Numbered from the stretch's first letter, positions 51,596 to 60,807 are shown. The stretch: 64,000 nt of DNA from Stackebrandtia endophytica (GCF_006716355.1 NZ_VFOW01000001.1:2790001-2854000); one strand, 5' to 3'. Numbers and translations: made by a program. The notes: generated from the letters alone by a model not told the origin.

Positions 51596-52393
51596 ATGAA
51601 GCTGGCCTTCTCGCCCTGCCCCAACGACACGTTCGTGTTCCACGCCTGGGTACACGGGCTCATTCCCGGCGCCCCCGACGTCGACGTGACCTTCGCCGAC
51701 GTCGACGTCACCAACACCGCCGCGTTGGCCGGAGAGTTCGACGTCGTCAAGGTCTCCTACGCCGCACTGCCGTGGCTGCGGGACAAGTACCGACTGCTGA
51801 CGGCCGGGGGTGCGCTCGGGCACGGATGCGGACCGCTGGTGCTCACCCGTGATCACCGCGACCCGGCGGACCTGGCGGGCGCGACCGTGGCGGTGCCGGG
51901 TGAACGCACCACCGCGTACCTGCTGTTCCGGTTGTGGTCGCAGGGCTTCGCCCCCGGTGACATCAAGGTCGTACCGTTCGACCAGATCATGCCCGGCGTC
52001 GCCGCCGGCAGGTTCGACGCCGGCCTGGTCATCCACGAGGCCCGGTTCACCTATCGCGACCACGGCCTGACGATGCTGGCCGACCTGGGCGAATGGTGGG
52101 AAGCCGAGACCGGGCACCCGATCCCGTTGGGCGCCATCCTCGCTAAACGCGAACTCGACCACGAGGCCGTCACCGGGTGGATTCGCGCCAGTGTGGAGCA
52201 TGCCTGGCGTGACCCGTCCGCCAGCGCCGAATACGTTGCCGCGCATGCCCAGGAGATGTCGCCGGAGGTGACCCGGCAGCACATCGAGTTGTACGTCAAC
52301 GAGTTCACCGCCGACCTGGGTGCGGCCGGGCACGCGGCGATCGACACCCTGCTGACCCGCGCGGCGGCGGCGGGCCTGGTCCCCGCCGAGTAG
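51596..52393 (+). CDS. mqnD: 1,4-dihydroxy-6-naphthoate synthase
   Basis: 265 aa, ATG 51596 with AAGGAG 5 bases upstream. LAFSPCPNDTFVFHAWVHGL, DVTNTAALAGEFDVVKVSYA, GALGHGCGPLVLTRDHRDPA and PFDQIMPGVAAGRFDAGLVI are MqnD signatures of the periplasmic-binding-protein-like fold. It converts cyclic dehypoxanthine futalosine to 1,4-dihydroxy-6-naphthoate. Co-transcribed with mqnB. Other mqn genes are not in the window. Confidence 0.95.
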   Translation: MKLAFSPCPNDTFVFHAWVHGLIPGAPDVDVTFADVDVTNTAALAGEFDVVKVSYAALPWLRDKYRLLTAGGALGHGCGPLVLTRDHRDPADLAGATVAVPGERTTAYLLFRLWSQGFAPGDIKVVPFDQIMPGVAAGRFDAGLVIHEARFTYRDHGLTMLADLGEWWEAETGHPIPLGAILAKRELDHEAVTGWIRASVEHAWRDPSASAEYVAAHAQEMSPEVTRQHIELYVNEFTADLGAAGHAAIDTLLTRAAAAGLVPAE

Positions 52394-52570
52394 TCCCACG
52401 GCGAATGTGATGTCGCTCAACCGGTTCACGGTCGACGCCGACCGCTGCGGCGAACCGTCGAAACACCCGGCACCAACCGTGACATAACGGTCAACCGCGC
52501 CCACCCGGACAGCGCGAGGCGTAACAGTGTGGTGGCTCGGTCGGGTGGGCAGATAGGCTTAGGGCTCCCA

Positions 52571-52591
52571 ACACCGCCGTTTGGGCGGTGT
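52571..52591 (+). promoter_or_regulatory. 5' leader hairpin of the cold-shock-domain gene
   Basis: ACACCGCC (52571-52578) pairs with GGCGGTGT (52584-52591). It lies just after a possible -10 (TAGGCT near 52555) and about 30 bases before the GTG start, so probably in the 5' UTR. Cold-shock genes often use leader structure; the role here is unproven. Confidence 0.4.
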
Positions 52592-52622
52592 GAATGTTCC
52601 TGCGTGCGAGTAGAGGTTTGCT

Positions 52623-53024
52623 GTGCCTACCGGTCGGGTCAAGTGGTACAACGCCGAGAAGGGTTTCGGTTTCGTCTCCCGGGACGACGGCGGCAGCGAC
52701 GTCTTTCTACACCGTGATGCCCTGCCCGACGGTGTCACCGAGTTGAAGGCCGGGCAGAAACTCGAATATGGAATCGTCGACACCCGCCGTGGTGTGCAGG
52801 CGATGTCGGTGACGTTGGTCGAGGCGCCGCAACGGGTGAAGAAGGCGGAACCGCCGGTCCAGCGCCGCTCTCCCGAGGAGCTACACGGCCTGATCGAGGA
52901 CATGATCAAGGTGCTTGAAGACCAGGTCATGCCCCCGTTGCGTCGTGGGCGTCATCCCGACCGCAAGCAGACGGCCAAGATCGCCGAGGTCGTTCACGCG
53001 GTGGCCAGCGAACTGGAGCAGTAG
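52623..53024 (+). CDS. Cold-shock-domain protein with C-terminal extension
   Basis: 133 aa from GTG 52623. Residues 1-65 are a CSD with RNP1 KGFGFVSRD and RNP2-like DVFLHRDAL. Residues 66-133 are a helical, basic extension (PEELHGLIEDMIKVLEDQVM, RRGRHPDRKQTAKIAEVVHA) found in an actinobacterial subtype. It binds single-stranded RNA/DNA. A hairpin terminator follows the stop. Confidence 0.92.
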   Translation: MPTGRVKWYNAEKGFGFVSRDDGGSDVFLHRDALPDGVTELKAGQKLEYGIVDTRRGVQAMSVTLVEAPQRVKKAEPPVQRRSPEELHGLIEDMIKVLEDQVMPPLRRGRHPDRKQTAKIAEVVHAVASELEQ

Positions 53025-53040
53025 CCCCCCATCCTCCACT

Positions 53041-53066
53041 GTGGCTGCGCGGTGGCGCGCAGCCAC
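53041..53066 (+). terminator. Terminator after the CSD gene
   Basis: GTGGCTGCGCG (53041-53051) pairs perfectly with CGCGCAGCCAC (53056-53066) over a 4-base loop. Confidence 0.75.
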
Positions 53067-53259
53067 GACATGACCGGACCGTGCCTCGGACCACAGCGGG
53101 AGCGTAGGCACGGACCGTTTTCGCAGTTGTCGGCCGTACGCTGCGGCGATTCAGGCCGATCGGCCATGATCGTCGGGCCCGAAGCCGAGTAGCGTTGCGC
53201 CTTTCAACCACCCCCACGGCTCCGTGACCATGCCCGGGCCGTTCCTTTGAGGAGTCTCG

Positions 53260-54019
53260 TTGTCCCGCAACGCCCTGTCGCGCTGGCTTGCCCCGTTGGC
53301 CCTCGCGACGGTCATCCTCGCCGCTGGCGGCTGCGGCCCAGGCTGACGATTCAATCGGAATCGACATCAACCCTGGCAATGTGCCCACCACCGCGAAAGG
53401 CCACAGCGGCCAGTCCTGCGATGGTGTCCCCAAGGACAAGGACGCCGACCAGGACGGTTGGGTCTTCGTCCTTCCCGGCAGGTCCGGCACGTTCATCTCG
53501 GTGACCGCGACGTTCACCGACCTGACCGGTGGCAGCCGGGTCTACACCACCGACGCCAACGGCGGAATGGTCGATTCACCGAGCAGCAACGCCACGTCGA
53601 AGGCATACATCCTGACCCCGGCCGGTTGGACGTTGACCGCGGCCTCCGCCGAGGTCAGCACCGACACAGTGTCCAAGAAGTTCAACCTGATCCATACCTG
53701 CCCGGGCCCTGCGAGCACGCCGTCGCCGAGTCCGTCCACCAGCGAGTCGCCGTCGACGAGCACCCCTCCCACCGAGGAACCGTCGGAATCGGGGTCGCCC
53801 TCCGAATCGCCGTCTGAGTCGTCGACCCCCTCGGAGTCGACGTCCGGAACCCCCTCGGTCAGCCCGGAGGTTCCGTCGGAGTCCTCGACCGACGGATCAC
53901 TTCCCATCACGGGAGCCAGCCTGACCACCGCCATCGGTGTCGGTGCACTGTTGGCCGCCGTCGGAGCCGTCGCGCTGCTGGTCATGCGACGTCGCCGCGC
54001 CGCCCAGACCTGGGAGTGA
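53260..54019 (+). CDS. LPXTG-type cell-wall-anchored protein with frameshift in the signal peptide
   Basis: A TTG at 53260, 6 bases after GAGGAG, opens a good signal peptide (MSRNALSRWLAPLALATVIL) that runs into a stop at 53344. The mature protein is in the next frame (from about 53321: LAAAAQADDSIGIDI). Removing one base near 53320-53325 would join them into ...VILALAAAAQA-DDS, with a proper cleavage site. The mature part has a roughly 125-aa domain (DDSIGIDINPGNVPTTAKGH, DGWVFVLPGRSGTFISVTAT), a Ser/Pro/Glu repeat linker, sorting motif LPITG, a hydrophobic helix and RRRRA. Sortase should attach it to peptidoglycan if translated. It may be a pseudogene or sequence error. Confidence 0.75.
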
Positions 54020-54033
54020 CCTCACGCCTCGAT

Positions 54034-54066
54034 GACGGCCGGTGCGACTCGATCGCACCGGCCGTC
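54034..54066. terminator. Bidirectional terminator between convergent genes
   Basis: GACGGCCGGTGCGA (54034-54047) pairs perfectly with TCGCACCGGCCGTC (54053-54066), between stops at 54019 (LPXTG gene) and 54078 (channel gene). Confidence 0.8.
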
Positions 54067-54077
54067 GCCGTGTCGGC

Positions 54078-54638
54078 TCACCAGGCACCGTCGTCGATGC
54101 GCCCAACCTCGGGTGTGGTGTCGAGGTGTTGCCGCGGGTTGGTGCGCACCGCGACCAGGTACACCCGGGCCGCGCCCGCCAGGACCAGTGCGCCGCCGAT
54201 CATCTGGAGCATCACGATCACCCGGGCCGTCTCGGTGGTGGGCGCGATGTCGCCGTATCCGACGGTCGCGAACGTGGTGAGCGTGAAGTACAGCGAATCC
54301 ACGCGTGACAACGGTTGGTTGAAGTTCGCGGACTGCGCGTCCAGAACGAAGTAGGCGGTGGCGAACACGACGACGAACAACGGCACGAGGATCGCGAACG
54401 AGCAGATGGCGCGCAGTCGGGGGATCGGCGATTTGGTGATGGCGTAGGCCTGCCAGGCGCACAGCAGCGCGATTCCGACCAGGGCACCGGTCAGCGTCCA
54501 CCAGGCGGCTCCGTCGGGTGGGTGGTCCATCGGGGCGACGAAGTACAGCAGGACCAGTCCGGCCACGACGAGGATCGTTCGGGCCAGTGTCCAGACAAGC
54601 AGCCCCCGATTGGCCGACGCCGGTACCGACTCGGGCAT
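54078..54638 (-). CDS. Two-pore-helix-type K+ channel (ion channel family)
   Basis: 186 aa from ATG 54638 with GGGGGGAGG upstream. Four hydrophobic segments (about 14-36, 45-65, 78-98, 140-162) and a pore loop before the last, with filter TLTTFATVGYGDIAPTTETA. This is the Ion_trans_2 type. No RCK or cyclic-nucleotide domain, so the gate is unknown. Potassium selectivity follows from TVGYGD. Confidence 0.9.
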   Translation of the reverse strand: MPESVPASANRGLLVWTLARTILVVAGLVLLYFVAPMDHPPDGAAWWTLTGALVGIALLCAWQAYAITKSPIPRLRAICSFAILVPLFVVVFATAYFVLDAQSANFNQPLSRVDSLYFTLTTFATVGYGDIAPTTETARVIVMLQMIGGALVLAGAARVYLVAVRTNPRQHLDTTPEVGRIDDGAW

Positions 54639-54671
54639 CGCCACCCTCCCCCCGGATGGTCTTCCGAGGGG

Positions 54672-56135
54672 TCAATCTATCGAATCGGGCGGGGCGAGAC
54701 CGGATAACGGCAGAACGTTCAACGGGGTCCGACCGGTGACCAGGTCACCATCGTGGACATACCCTTCCGGACTGTCGGTGAGCCGGTCGACGAGCGCGGA
54801 TCGGTAGCGCGCCACCAGTTTCGGGTTGTCGGGTGCCAGGTCGGTCAGTTCTGCGCGGTCGTCGACCATGTCGAACAGTTGTTGGTGCCCGTCGCCGGAG
54901 AACCAGACGTACTTGTGGTCCCGGTCGAGGATCGCGTGCACCGATTGGCCGCCCTGGTAACCGTGTTCGATGTGGAGGTGATCGCGGTCGACTGCGACGG
55001 GTTCTCCGGCGGCGATCGGTCGCAGCGAGCGACCGTCGAGCCCGGACGGTAGGTCCAGCCCGGCGCAGTCGAGCAGGGTCGGCATCACGTCGGCGAGGTC
55101 GACGAGTTCGTCGCTGACAGCCGCGCGGGTGCCGGGGCCGGTGAGGATGAAGGGTATGCGGGCCGAGCCCTCGTAGGGCAGTGATTTGCGCCAGAGTCGA
55201 TGCTCGCCCAGCATCTCGCCGTGGTCGGAGGTGAAGCAGAACCAGGTGTTGTCGACGGTGTGACCGAATTCGGCCATCGCCTCGACGAATCGCTGGATCT
55301 GCTGATCGATGTGGGCCATGTTGCCGAGGTATCCGGCGCGGGCGCGGTGCAGGGTGGCCGGATCGTATTCAGCGACTCCGGCGTCGGGCCGGTGGTCCTG
55401 TCGGTATCGGGTGAAGGTGTCGGCCCATTCGGCGACGGTCGGCCGGTAGGGCGGTGCCGACATGAACTGGTCGAATGCCCACTGTGGCGGATCGAGTGGC
55501 GGGTGCGGCCGGTGAAACGACAGGTTGAGGAAGAACGGCCGGGTGGGGTCGCGTCGATAGAGGAAGTCGATCGCCTCGGTGACCACCCAGTTGGTGGGGT
55601 GCAGGTGTTCGGCTCGGGGCCAGGGCCGCGCGACAATCGAGTTGCAGTCGACACCGTGGTCGGCGTAATCGGAGTCGATGTTCTGTCCCGGTTGCCGCGT
55701 CAACCAGGTGCGGTAGTCGTCGGTGAACCGGGGGTCCTCCTGCCGGACCCGGCTGTGGTGGAGGTAGCCGTCGTGCAGCACGACCTCGTCGAATCCGACC
55801 AGGTTGCGGGCGGGGGCGGCGTGCATCTTCCCGATGGCTCGCGTCTGGTAGCCCCCGCGGCCGAATTCGCCGGCCATCGTGACCCCGAAGTCCCAGTCGA
55901 CGCCGTCCTGGTAGCCGACCCGCCCGTGGGTTCGCGGCGCCAGTCCGGTGTGCAGCGACGCACGCGCCGGGATGCAGCTAGGGGAGGGGCTGTACGCCCG
56001 GTCGAACCGGGTCCCACGATTGGCCAGCGCATCCAGGTAGGGCGTGCGGACCACCGGGTGCCCCGCGGCCGACAGGTGATCGCCGCGCCACTGGTCGGCG
56101 GTGATCAGGACGATGTTGGGCTGCGGAGCGGTCAT
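54672..56135 (-). CDS. Sulfatase (formylglycine-dependent arylsulfatase family)
   Basis: 487 aa. NIVLITADQWRGDHLSAAGH (metal Asp near residue 14) and the FGly motif SPSCIPARASLHTGLAPRTH, with Cys at residue 54 in C-x-P-x-R, are intact. FTSDHGEMLGEHRLWRKSLP gives the other metal ligands. No signal peptide is visible, so it would act in the cytosol on a sulfate ester (sugar or aromatic). It needs an FGly-generating enzyme, not encoded here. Its start is close to the divergent beta-lactamase-like gene. Confidence 0.93.
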   Translation of the reverse strand: MTAPQPNIVLITADQWRGDHLSAAGHPVVRTPYLDALANRGTRFDRAYSPSPSCIPARASLHTGLAPRTHGRVGYQDGVDWDFGVTMAGEFGRGGYQTRAIGKMHAAPARNLVGFDEVVLHDGYLHHSRVRQEDPRFTDDYRTWLTRQPGQNIDSDYADHGVDCNSIVARPWPRAEHLHPTNWVVTEAIDFLYRRDPTRPFFLNLSFHRPHPPLDPPQWAFDQFMSAPPYRPTVAEWADTFTRYRQDHRPDAGVAEYDPATLHRARAGYLGNMAHIDQQIQRFVEAMAEFGHTVDNTWFCFTSDHGEMLGEHRLWRKSLPYEGSARIPFILTGPGTRAAVSDELVDLADVMPTLLDCAGLDLPSGLDGRSLRPIAAGEPVAVDRDHLHIEHGYQGGQSVHAILDRDHKYVWFSGDGHQQLFDMVDDRAELTDLAPDNPKLVARYRSALVDRLTDSPEGYVHDGDLVTGRTPLNVLPLSGLAPPDSID

Positions 56136-56284
56136 GGCGCCCGATGATAGTCAGCGGGGACGACCTGGCGGCAAGCGCATTCTCGGATGAGCTCGGCCGA
56201 CTCCCCTCGTCGCACCGATTCGTCACAGACTGTGAGACCGCTCTCGCCCGACCGCGTGCACCCGCCCGATCCGACGGCCGAAGG

Positions 56285-57265
56285 TTGACGAACCCGCTGC
56301 GGCAGACCAAGGTTGAACCACCCCCGACCCGGAGCCAGACATCCGGGCCCGTTCACGAAGGCCGATCGACCATCCCCACCCCTCGACTGCCAAAGCTCGA
56401 CCGACAGCGCGTGATGTGGCTGTCGGTCGTCGTCGTGGTGTTGATCCAGGCCCTGATCGTGGTGGTGGCCGTCGCCGTTCCGACCTCACCCCGTGCCATC
56501 TGGGTGTCGGGATCGCAGGATGCCTCCACCGGGACCGACCCCGACACCGACGTCGCACCCGAGCCGACGAGGGACTGGCGAGCCGACTTCGACGAACTGG
56601 TCGGCGGGTACTTCGCCGACAACCGCGAGGTCACCGGCTCCGTCGCGCTGCGCGTCGGTGACCAGGAATGGGGTTACGAGGTCGACAGGCCGTTCGAGAC
56701 CGCCAGCATCGTGAAGGTGGAGATCCTGGTGCGATGGCTGTTGGCTCGTCAGGACGGCGGCCTGCCGCCTGATGAGTACCTCCTGGCCGAGCGCATGATG
56801 GTCGGCAGCGACAACGAGGCCACCAATGAACTGTGCCTGATCATCGCCGGTCGTACCTCCCCCGGTGACGTCCCCGGCGGGACCGGCGCCTGCTCCCTCG
56901 ACGGGTACTGGGGTTCGGATCTGACCACCGCGAGCAGCCAACTCGACATCCTGGACGAGGCAATGAACTCACGTCGACTGACGATGGAGAGCCGTCAGGT
57001 GGTGCGCGAACTCATGTCGTCGGTGACCGACGAGCAGCGGTGGGGTGTCAGTGCGGCCGCCCTCGACGACGAATCGGTGTGGTTGAAGAACGGTTGGGAC
57101 GATCGCGAGGGTTGGCTGGTTCACAGCATCGGGGTCATCGACGGTCCACAACAGATAACCCTGGCCATCCTCACCTTCGGGAGCCCCGACTACTACACCG
57201 GGATAAGTCACGTCGAGGAACTGGCCAAATTGGCCAGACAGGCCATCCGCCCGGAGCGGGGATAG
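56285..57265 (+). CDS. Membrane-anchored class A beta-lactamase-like serine hydrolase
   Basis: About 326 aa if started at TTG 56285. The frame is open back to ATG 56144, and ATG 56414 lies right before the membrane helix, so the start is uncertain. One helix (WLSVVVVVLIQALIVVVAVA), an acidic linker, then a class A fold: SxxK in FETASIVKVEIL, SDN in MVGSDNEATNELC, and KNG in VWLKNGWDDREGW in place of K-T/S-G. No Glu166-type omega loop is obvious. The enzyme is probably a peptidoglycan or ester hydrolase rather than a true beta-lactamase. Confidence 0.82.
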   Translation: MTNPLRQTKVEPPPTRSQTSGPVHEGRSTIPTPRLPKLDRQRVMWLSVVVVVLIQALIVVVAVAVPTSPRAIWVSGSQDASTGTDPDTDVAPEPTRDWRADFDELVGGYFADNREVTGSVALRVGDQEWGYEVDRPFETASIVKVEILVRWLLARQDGGLPPDEYLLAERMMVGSDNEATNELCLIIAGRTSPGDVPGGTGACSLDGYWGSDLTTASSQLDILDEAMNSRRLTMESRQVVRELMSSVTDEQRWGVSAAALDDESVWLKNGWDDREGWLVHSIGVIDGPQQITLAILTFGSPDYYTGISHVEELAKLARQAIRPERG

Positions 57266-57274
57266 CCTCGCGGG

Positions 57275-57895
57275 CTATTGACTGCTCTGCACGGCCAACC
57301 GGCCGGCGAGTGCGACAAACGTCGCGGCGAACACCTTGCGCATCGCGGCGATGATTCGTGGCCGTGAGAGGACCCGGTTGCGAACCCCGGCGGCGAACGC
57401 CCCGTAGACGGCGAACACCACGAAGGTCATCACCATGAACACGAGGCCGAGCCCCAGCATCGCCGCGAACGCACCCTCGCCGGCTGGCACGAACTGAGGC
57501 AGGAAGGCGAAGAAGAAGATCGTCAGTTTCGGGTTGAGCAGATTGAGCGTGATTCCCGTGTAGAGGATGGAGCGCGCCGACCCGGACGAATCGTTCGGGT
57601 CGACGGACAATGCGCCCTTGTCCCGCCACGTCGCCCACGCCATGTACAGCAGGTAGGCGACGCCGGCGTATTTGATCACGGCGAACACCAGCCCACTGGC
57701 CTGTAGAACGGCGGCGAGGCCCGTGATGGCCGCGAGAAGGTGGGGGATCGTGCCCAGTGTGCACGCGAACGCCGCCCAGATGCTGGCCTTTGTTCCCCGC
57801 GCGAGCCCGGTGCCGATCGTATACAGCGCACCGGTTCCCGGCGTAGCGACAATGACGAATGCCGTCAGCAGAAAGGCGGTTGACATGCGCGCCAT
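57275..57895 (-). CDS. LysE/RhtB-family exporter
   Basis: 206 aa from ATG 57895; ATG 57886 is also possible. Six membrane segments; start LLTAFVIVATPGTGALYTIG has the conserved TPG(P) turn, followed by ARGTKASIWAAFACTLGTIP and LTLNLLNPK-like ITLNLLNPKLTIFFFAFLPQ. It exports amino acids or similar small molecules. Converges with the beta-lactamase-like gene. Confidence 0.92.
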   Translation of the reverse strand: MARMSTAFLLTAFVIVATPGTGALYTIGTGLARGTKASIWAAFACTLGTIPHLLAAITGLAAVLQASGLVFAVIKYAGVAYLLYMAWATWRDKGALSVDPNDSSGSARSILYTGITLNLLNPKLTIFFFAFLPQFVPAGEGAFAAMLGLGLVFMVMTFVVFAVYGAFAAGVRNRVLSRPRIIAAMRKVFAATFVALAGRLAVQSSQ

Positions 57896-57975
57896 GTTAA
57901 CCACGGAACAGGCGGCATGTCGAGGGACGACAGCTCACCTCCGCCTCGCCGTGGTGGTCGCCCACCTCATGGTGG

Positions 57976-59775
57976 CTACGACGGGACTACCGACGGGTGC
58001 AGACGGTGAATCGTCCAGCGTCGATTCCGCATGGTCACCAGAATGCCCGCGCCCAGCGCGGCCACGCCGAAGGCGAGCAGCACCAGTAGGTCACGCCACA
58101 GATTCGCCGGATCTCCCCCGGAGACGCCGATCCGTAGCGCATCCACCAGGTAGGTCATCGGCAGGATCGGGTGCAGGAACCGGAAGATCACCGGCGCGGT
58201 CTCCAATGGATACAGACCGCCGGAGGCCGTCAACTGCACCATCAGCAGGATCAACATCACCACGTTGCCCGCCGAGCCCAACGCCAGCCGAACCAGTTGC
58301 GCGATCGCCACGAAGGACGCCACCCCGACGACCATGGACACCAAGGCCATCATCGGAGCGACCGGTTTCAACCCGAGACCGACGTCGGCGACGAAATACA
58401 ACACCCCCGCCCCCACAACACCCAATCCGACCGCCGGGAGCCAACCCGCGACCGTCGCAGTGGCCGCCGAGACCCGCCCCGACAACGCGCGCGGATTGTG
58501 GGTGCGCAACACCAGGTAAGCGATCAAACCGAACAGCCACAGGGCCATCGCGAAGAACAGTGGTGCCAGTCCGCGGCCGTGCTCACCCGCCGGGTGCAGA
58601 TTGCTCTCCCGCACCACCACCGGTGCACCCAGGACCTCCGCGGCGGCGGCGTTGACCGCCGGATCGGCCGCCGGAACGGCCGTCGCGGCGGTCTCCACCG
58701 CTACCGAGACCCGTTGCGAACCCTCGGCCAGCTGTGCGGTGTTGTCGACCAGCCGGGTCGCCACGGACTCGGCGTCGGTGAGTCCGGTGGCGAGCCGGTC
58801 GGCGCCGGACGCGAGGTCGCTCACCTCGTCGGCCGCGGAGGTCAGGTCGGCGGTCGACAGGTCCTGCACCGTGTCGTTGATGCCGTCTATCCCGTCGGTG
58901 ATCCGTTGTGAGTCCCCGATCGTGGCCTGTAGCTCCCGGCAGGCCCGGCTTCCGGCCGCTTCGCTCGGGCACAACGAGGCGTAAACGTCGGCGAGGCGGT
59001 CACTGAATCCGTCGGCGAGGTCGGCGACCTCCCTGGACCCGTCCTGAATCCCGGGCCACTGCCCGACCATGCGGGCACCGGCCGAGTTCACCGAACCGTC
59101 CAACCGCCCGATCCGGTCGGCCAGGTCGGTGGACTGGGTCTGGAACCGGGACAGCGCCCCGCCCAGGTCGGCGGCGTCGGTGGCGGCGAGTGTCGCGGCG
59201 CCGTCGACCTCGGCGGCCTCGGCGGCGGCCAGGTCCAATCCGGTGTCCAGCTCGGCGAGATCACCGAAGGCGGTCCTGGCGGAGGCGACGTACACGGCGG
59301 CGGTGATGTGCTGCCGCAGTCGAGTCTCCATCGACTTGGCGACACCGGCGGTGAGGTAACCGTTGGCGTCGTTGAGTTGCAGGGTGACGTGAGCCCGGTC
59401 GGGCCCGGGTTCGGCCAATTGGCGGGAGAAGTCCTTCGGGACGACGATCGAGAAGTAGTAGTCGCCGGCTTCCAGTCCCGCGGTGGCGCGTTCGGCGTCC
59501 ACGAGGTCCCAGGCGAGGTCGTCGGTGCTGGTCAGTTGAGCGGTGAATTCGGTTCCGCCGTCGAACGGTCGGCCCTCGATCTCGGTGCCGGTGTCCTCGT
59601 TGACCACGGCGACCGGGATGTGGCCTGCCTGCCCGTACGGGTCCCAGTGAGACCACAGGTACAGCCCACCGAACAGCAGCGGCACCAGGATCAGCGCCGC
59701 CAACGTCAGTTGACGCAGCGGGTGGCCGCGAAAGCGTCGCAGTTCCAGAAGTGCCAGCCGGATCGCGGTCATCAC
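57976..59775 (-). CDS. YhgE/Pip-type membrane protein (ABC-2-like)
   Basis: 599 aa. One N-terminal helix (about 24-42) is followed by a large extracellular region with YhgE/Pip N-terminal features (VAVVNEDTGTEIEGRPFDGG, YYFSIVVPKDFSRQLAEP, TLQLNDANGYLTAGVAKSME) and a long helical part (about 180-370). Five or six helices then form the ABC-2 C-terminal unit (NVVMLILLMVQLTASGGLYP, VIFRFLHPILPMTYLVDALR). GTG 59775 overlaps the stop of the ATPase gene; ATG 59772 follows directly. Related to phage-receptor Pip and EsaA-type proteins; the cargo is unknown. Confidence 0.88.
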   Translation of the reverse strand: MMTAIRLALLELRRFRGHPLRQLTLAALILVPLLFGGLYLWSHWDPYGQAGHIPVAVVNEDTGTEIEGRPFDGGTEFTAQLTSTDDLAWDLVDAERATAGLEAGDYYFSIVVPKDFSRQLAEPGPDRAHVTLQLNDANGYLTAGVAKSMETRLRQHITAAVYVASARTAFGDLAELDTGLDLAAAEAAEVDGAATLAATDAADLGGALSRFQTQSTDLADRIGRLDGSVNSAGARMVGQWPGIQDGSREVADLADGFSDRLADVYASLCPSEAAGSRACRELQATIGDSQRITDGIDGINDTVQDLSTADLTSAADEVSDLASGADRLATGLTDAESVATRLVDNTAQLAEGSQRVSVAVETAATAVPAADPAVNAAAAEVLGAPVVVRESNLHPAGEHGRGLAPLFFAMALWLFGLIAYLVLRTHNPRALSGRVSAATATVAGWLPAVGLGVVGAGVLYFVADVGLGLKPVAPMMALVSMVVGVASFVAIAQLVRLALGSAGNVVMLILLMVQLTASGGLYPLETAPVIFRFLHPILPMTYLVDALRIGVSGGDPANLWRDLLVLLAFGVAALGAGILVTMRNRRWTIHRLHPSVVPS

Positions 59776-60722
59776 TACTCCTCGGTCACCGGAAACAGGT
59801 GTCGGGTCGTCGTCCGTCGGTTGGGTCGCAATCCGCTCATGCCGACGTTGACGCCGCCCGACGGTTTGCCCATGCGCACCAGGAGGTCGGGGGTCAGGTC
59901 GGGGCGGACCGACGCGGCAACGACGACGTGGTCGTTGTCGGCGAGGACACGCAGCGCGGCCCAGACGCAGGCGGCGGCTATGTTGCCCAGTCCGGCGTCG
60001 ACGTCGTCGATCGCGATGACCGGGGTGCGGGCGGCGGCCGCGAACGCCAGGCTCAGCAGGGTCTGGTCGACGGCGGGCAGTCGTCCGAAGGTCTCACCAG
60101 TGTCGACTCGCACGCCCAGCAGTTCGGCGACCTGGCGGATCTCATCGGGGTCGGCCGGGCACCCGGTCAGGACGCTTTCGGTCATCAATTCGGCCACGGT
60201 GTGGTGCGGGTCCAGCCCGATGGCCCGCCCGGCGCGGGCGATCGCAACCCGGTGTCGCAGGTTGCGGGTGCGGCCGTCGCCGTCGATGGTCACGGTTCCG
60301 GTGTCGTAACGAAACCTGCCTGCCAGTGACAACAGGAGGCTGGTGCGGCCGGTGCCGGAGTCGCCGACCAGGGCGACGAGTTCTCCGCGAGCCGCGGTGA
60401 AGGACACGTCGGTGAAGACGGAGCCGCCGGGTCCGGAGGCGGTGAGGCCGCTGACCGTCAGGTACGGCTTGCCACGCCGGGCCGGGGGATCGGGGGTGAT
60501 GTCGAGAGCGGGCATGTCGGCGGTGTCGGTCTCGGCGGCCGGGTGATCGGAGTCGGGGAAGCAGAATCCGGGTAGATCGTCGGGGAAGTGCGGCAGATCG
60601 GGTAGATCGGCGATCTCGTCGGCGTGCGGGGAGCCATCGGTGGGCACGCCCGGCCGGTCGTCGTCGCCGGTCGCTTCGACGCCGGACTCGGCGGTCGCGC
60701 CGGGCTTGTCTGGTCGCCTCAC
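59775..60722 (-). CDS. Degenerate ABC-type ATPase partner of the YhgE/Pip protein
   Basis: 315 aa from GTG 60722. Residues 1-100 are an acidic, Asp/Pro-rich extension (DEIADLPDLPHFPDDLPGF). The nucleotide domain starts YLTVSGLTASGPGGSVFTDV. Walker A reads VGDSGTGRTSLLLSLAG, with Arg in place of the essential Lys. The signature LSGGQ is replaced by GRLPAVDQTLLSLAFA, and Walker B ends IAIDDVDAGL (Asp-Asp instead of Asp-Glu). The fold is recognisable, but catalysis may be weak or lost. It precedes and overlaps the membrane gene. Confidence 0.85.
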   Translation of the reverse strand: MRRPDKPGATAESGVEATGDDDRPGVPTDGSPHADEIADLPDLPHFPDDLPGFCFPDSDHPAAETDTADMPALDITPDPPARRGKPYLTVSGLTASGPGGSVFTDVSFTAARGELVALVGDSGTGRTSLLLSLAGRFRYDTGTVTIDGDGRTRNLRHRVAIARAGRAIGLDPHHTVAELMTESVLTGCPADPDEIRQVAELLGVRVDTGETFGRLPAVDQTLLSLAFAAAARTPVIAIDDVDAGLGNIAAACVWAALRVLADNDHVVVAASVRPDLTPDLLVRMGKPSGGVNVGMSGLRPNRRTTTRHLFPVTEE

Positions 60723-60807
60723 GGGCTCATTCTCACACCGGCGGGCACTCAGCGTGATGTTACCAACAAGTAATGGCGTCTTTGTTGATCGACGTGCCCC
60801 CGGACAG

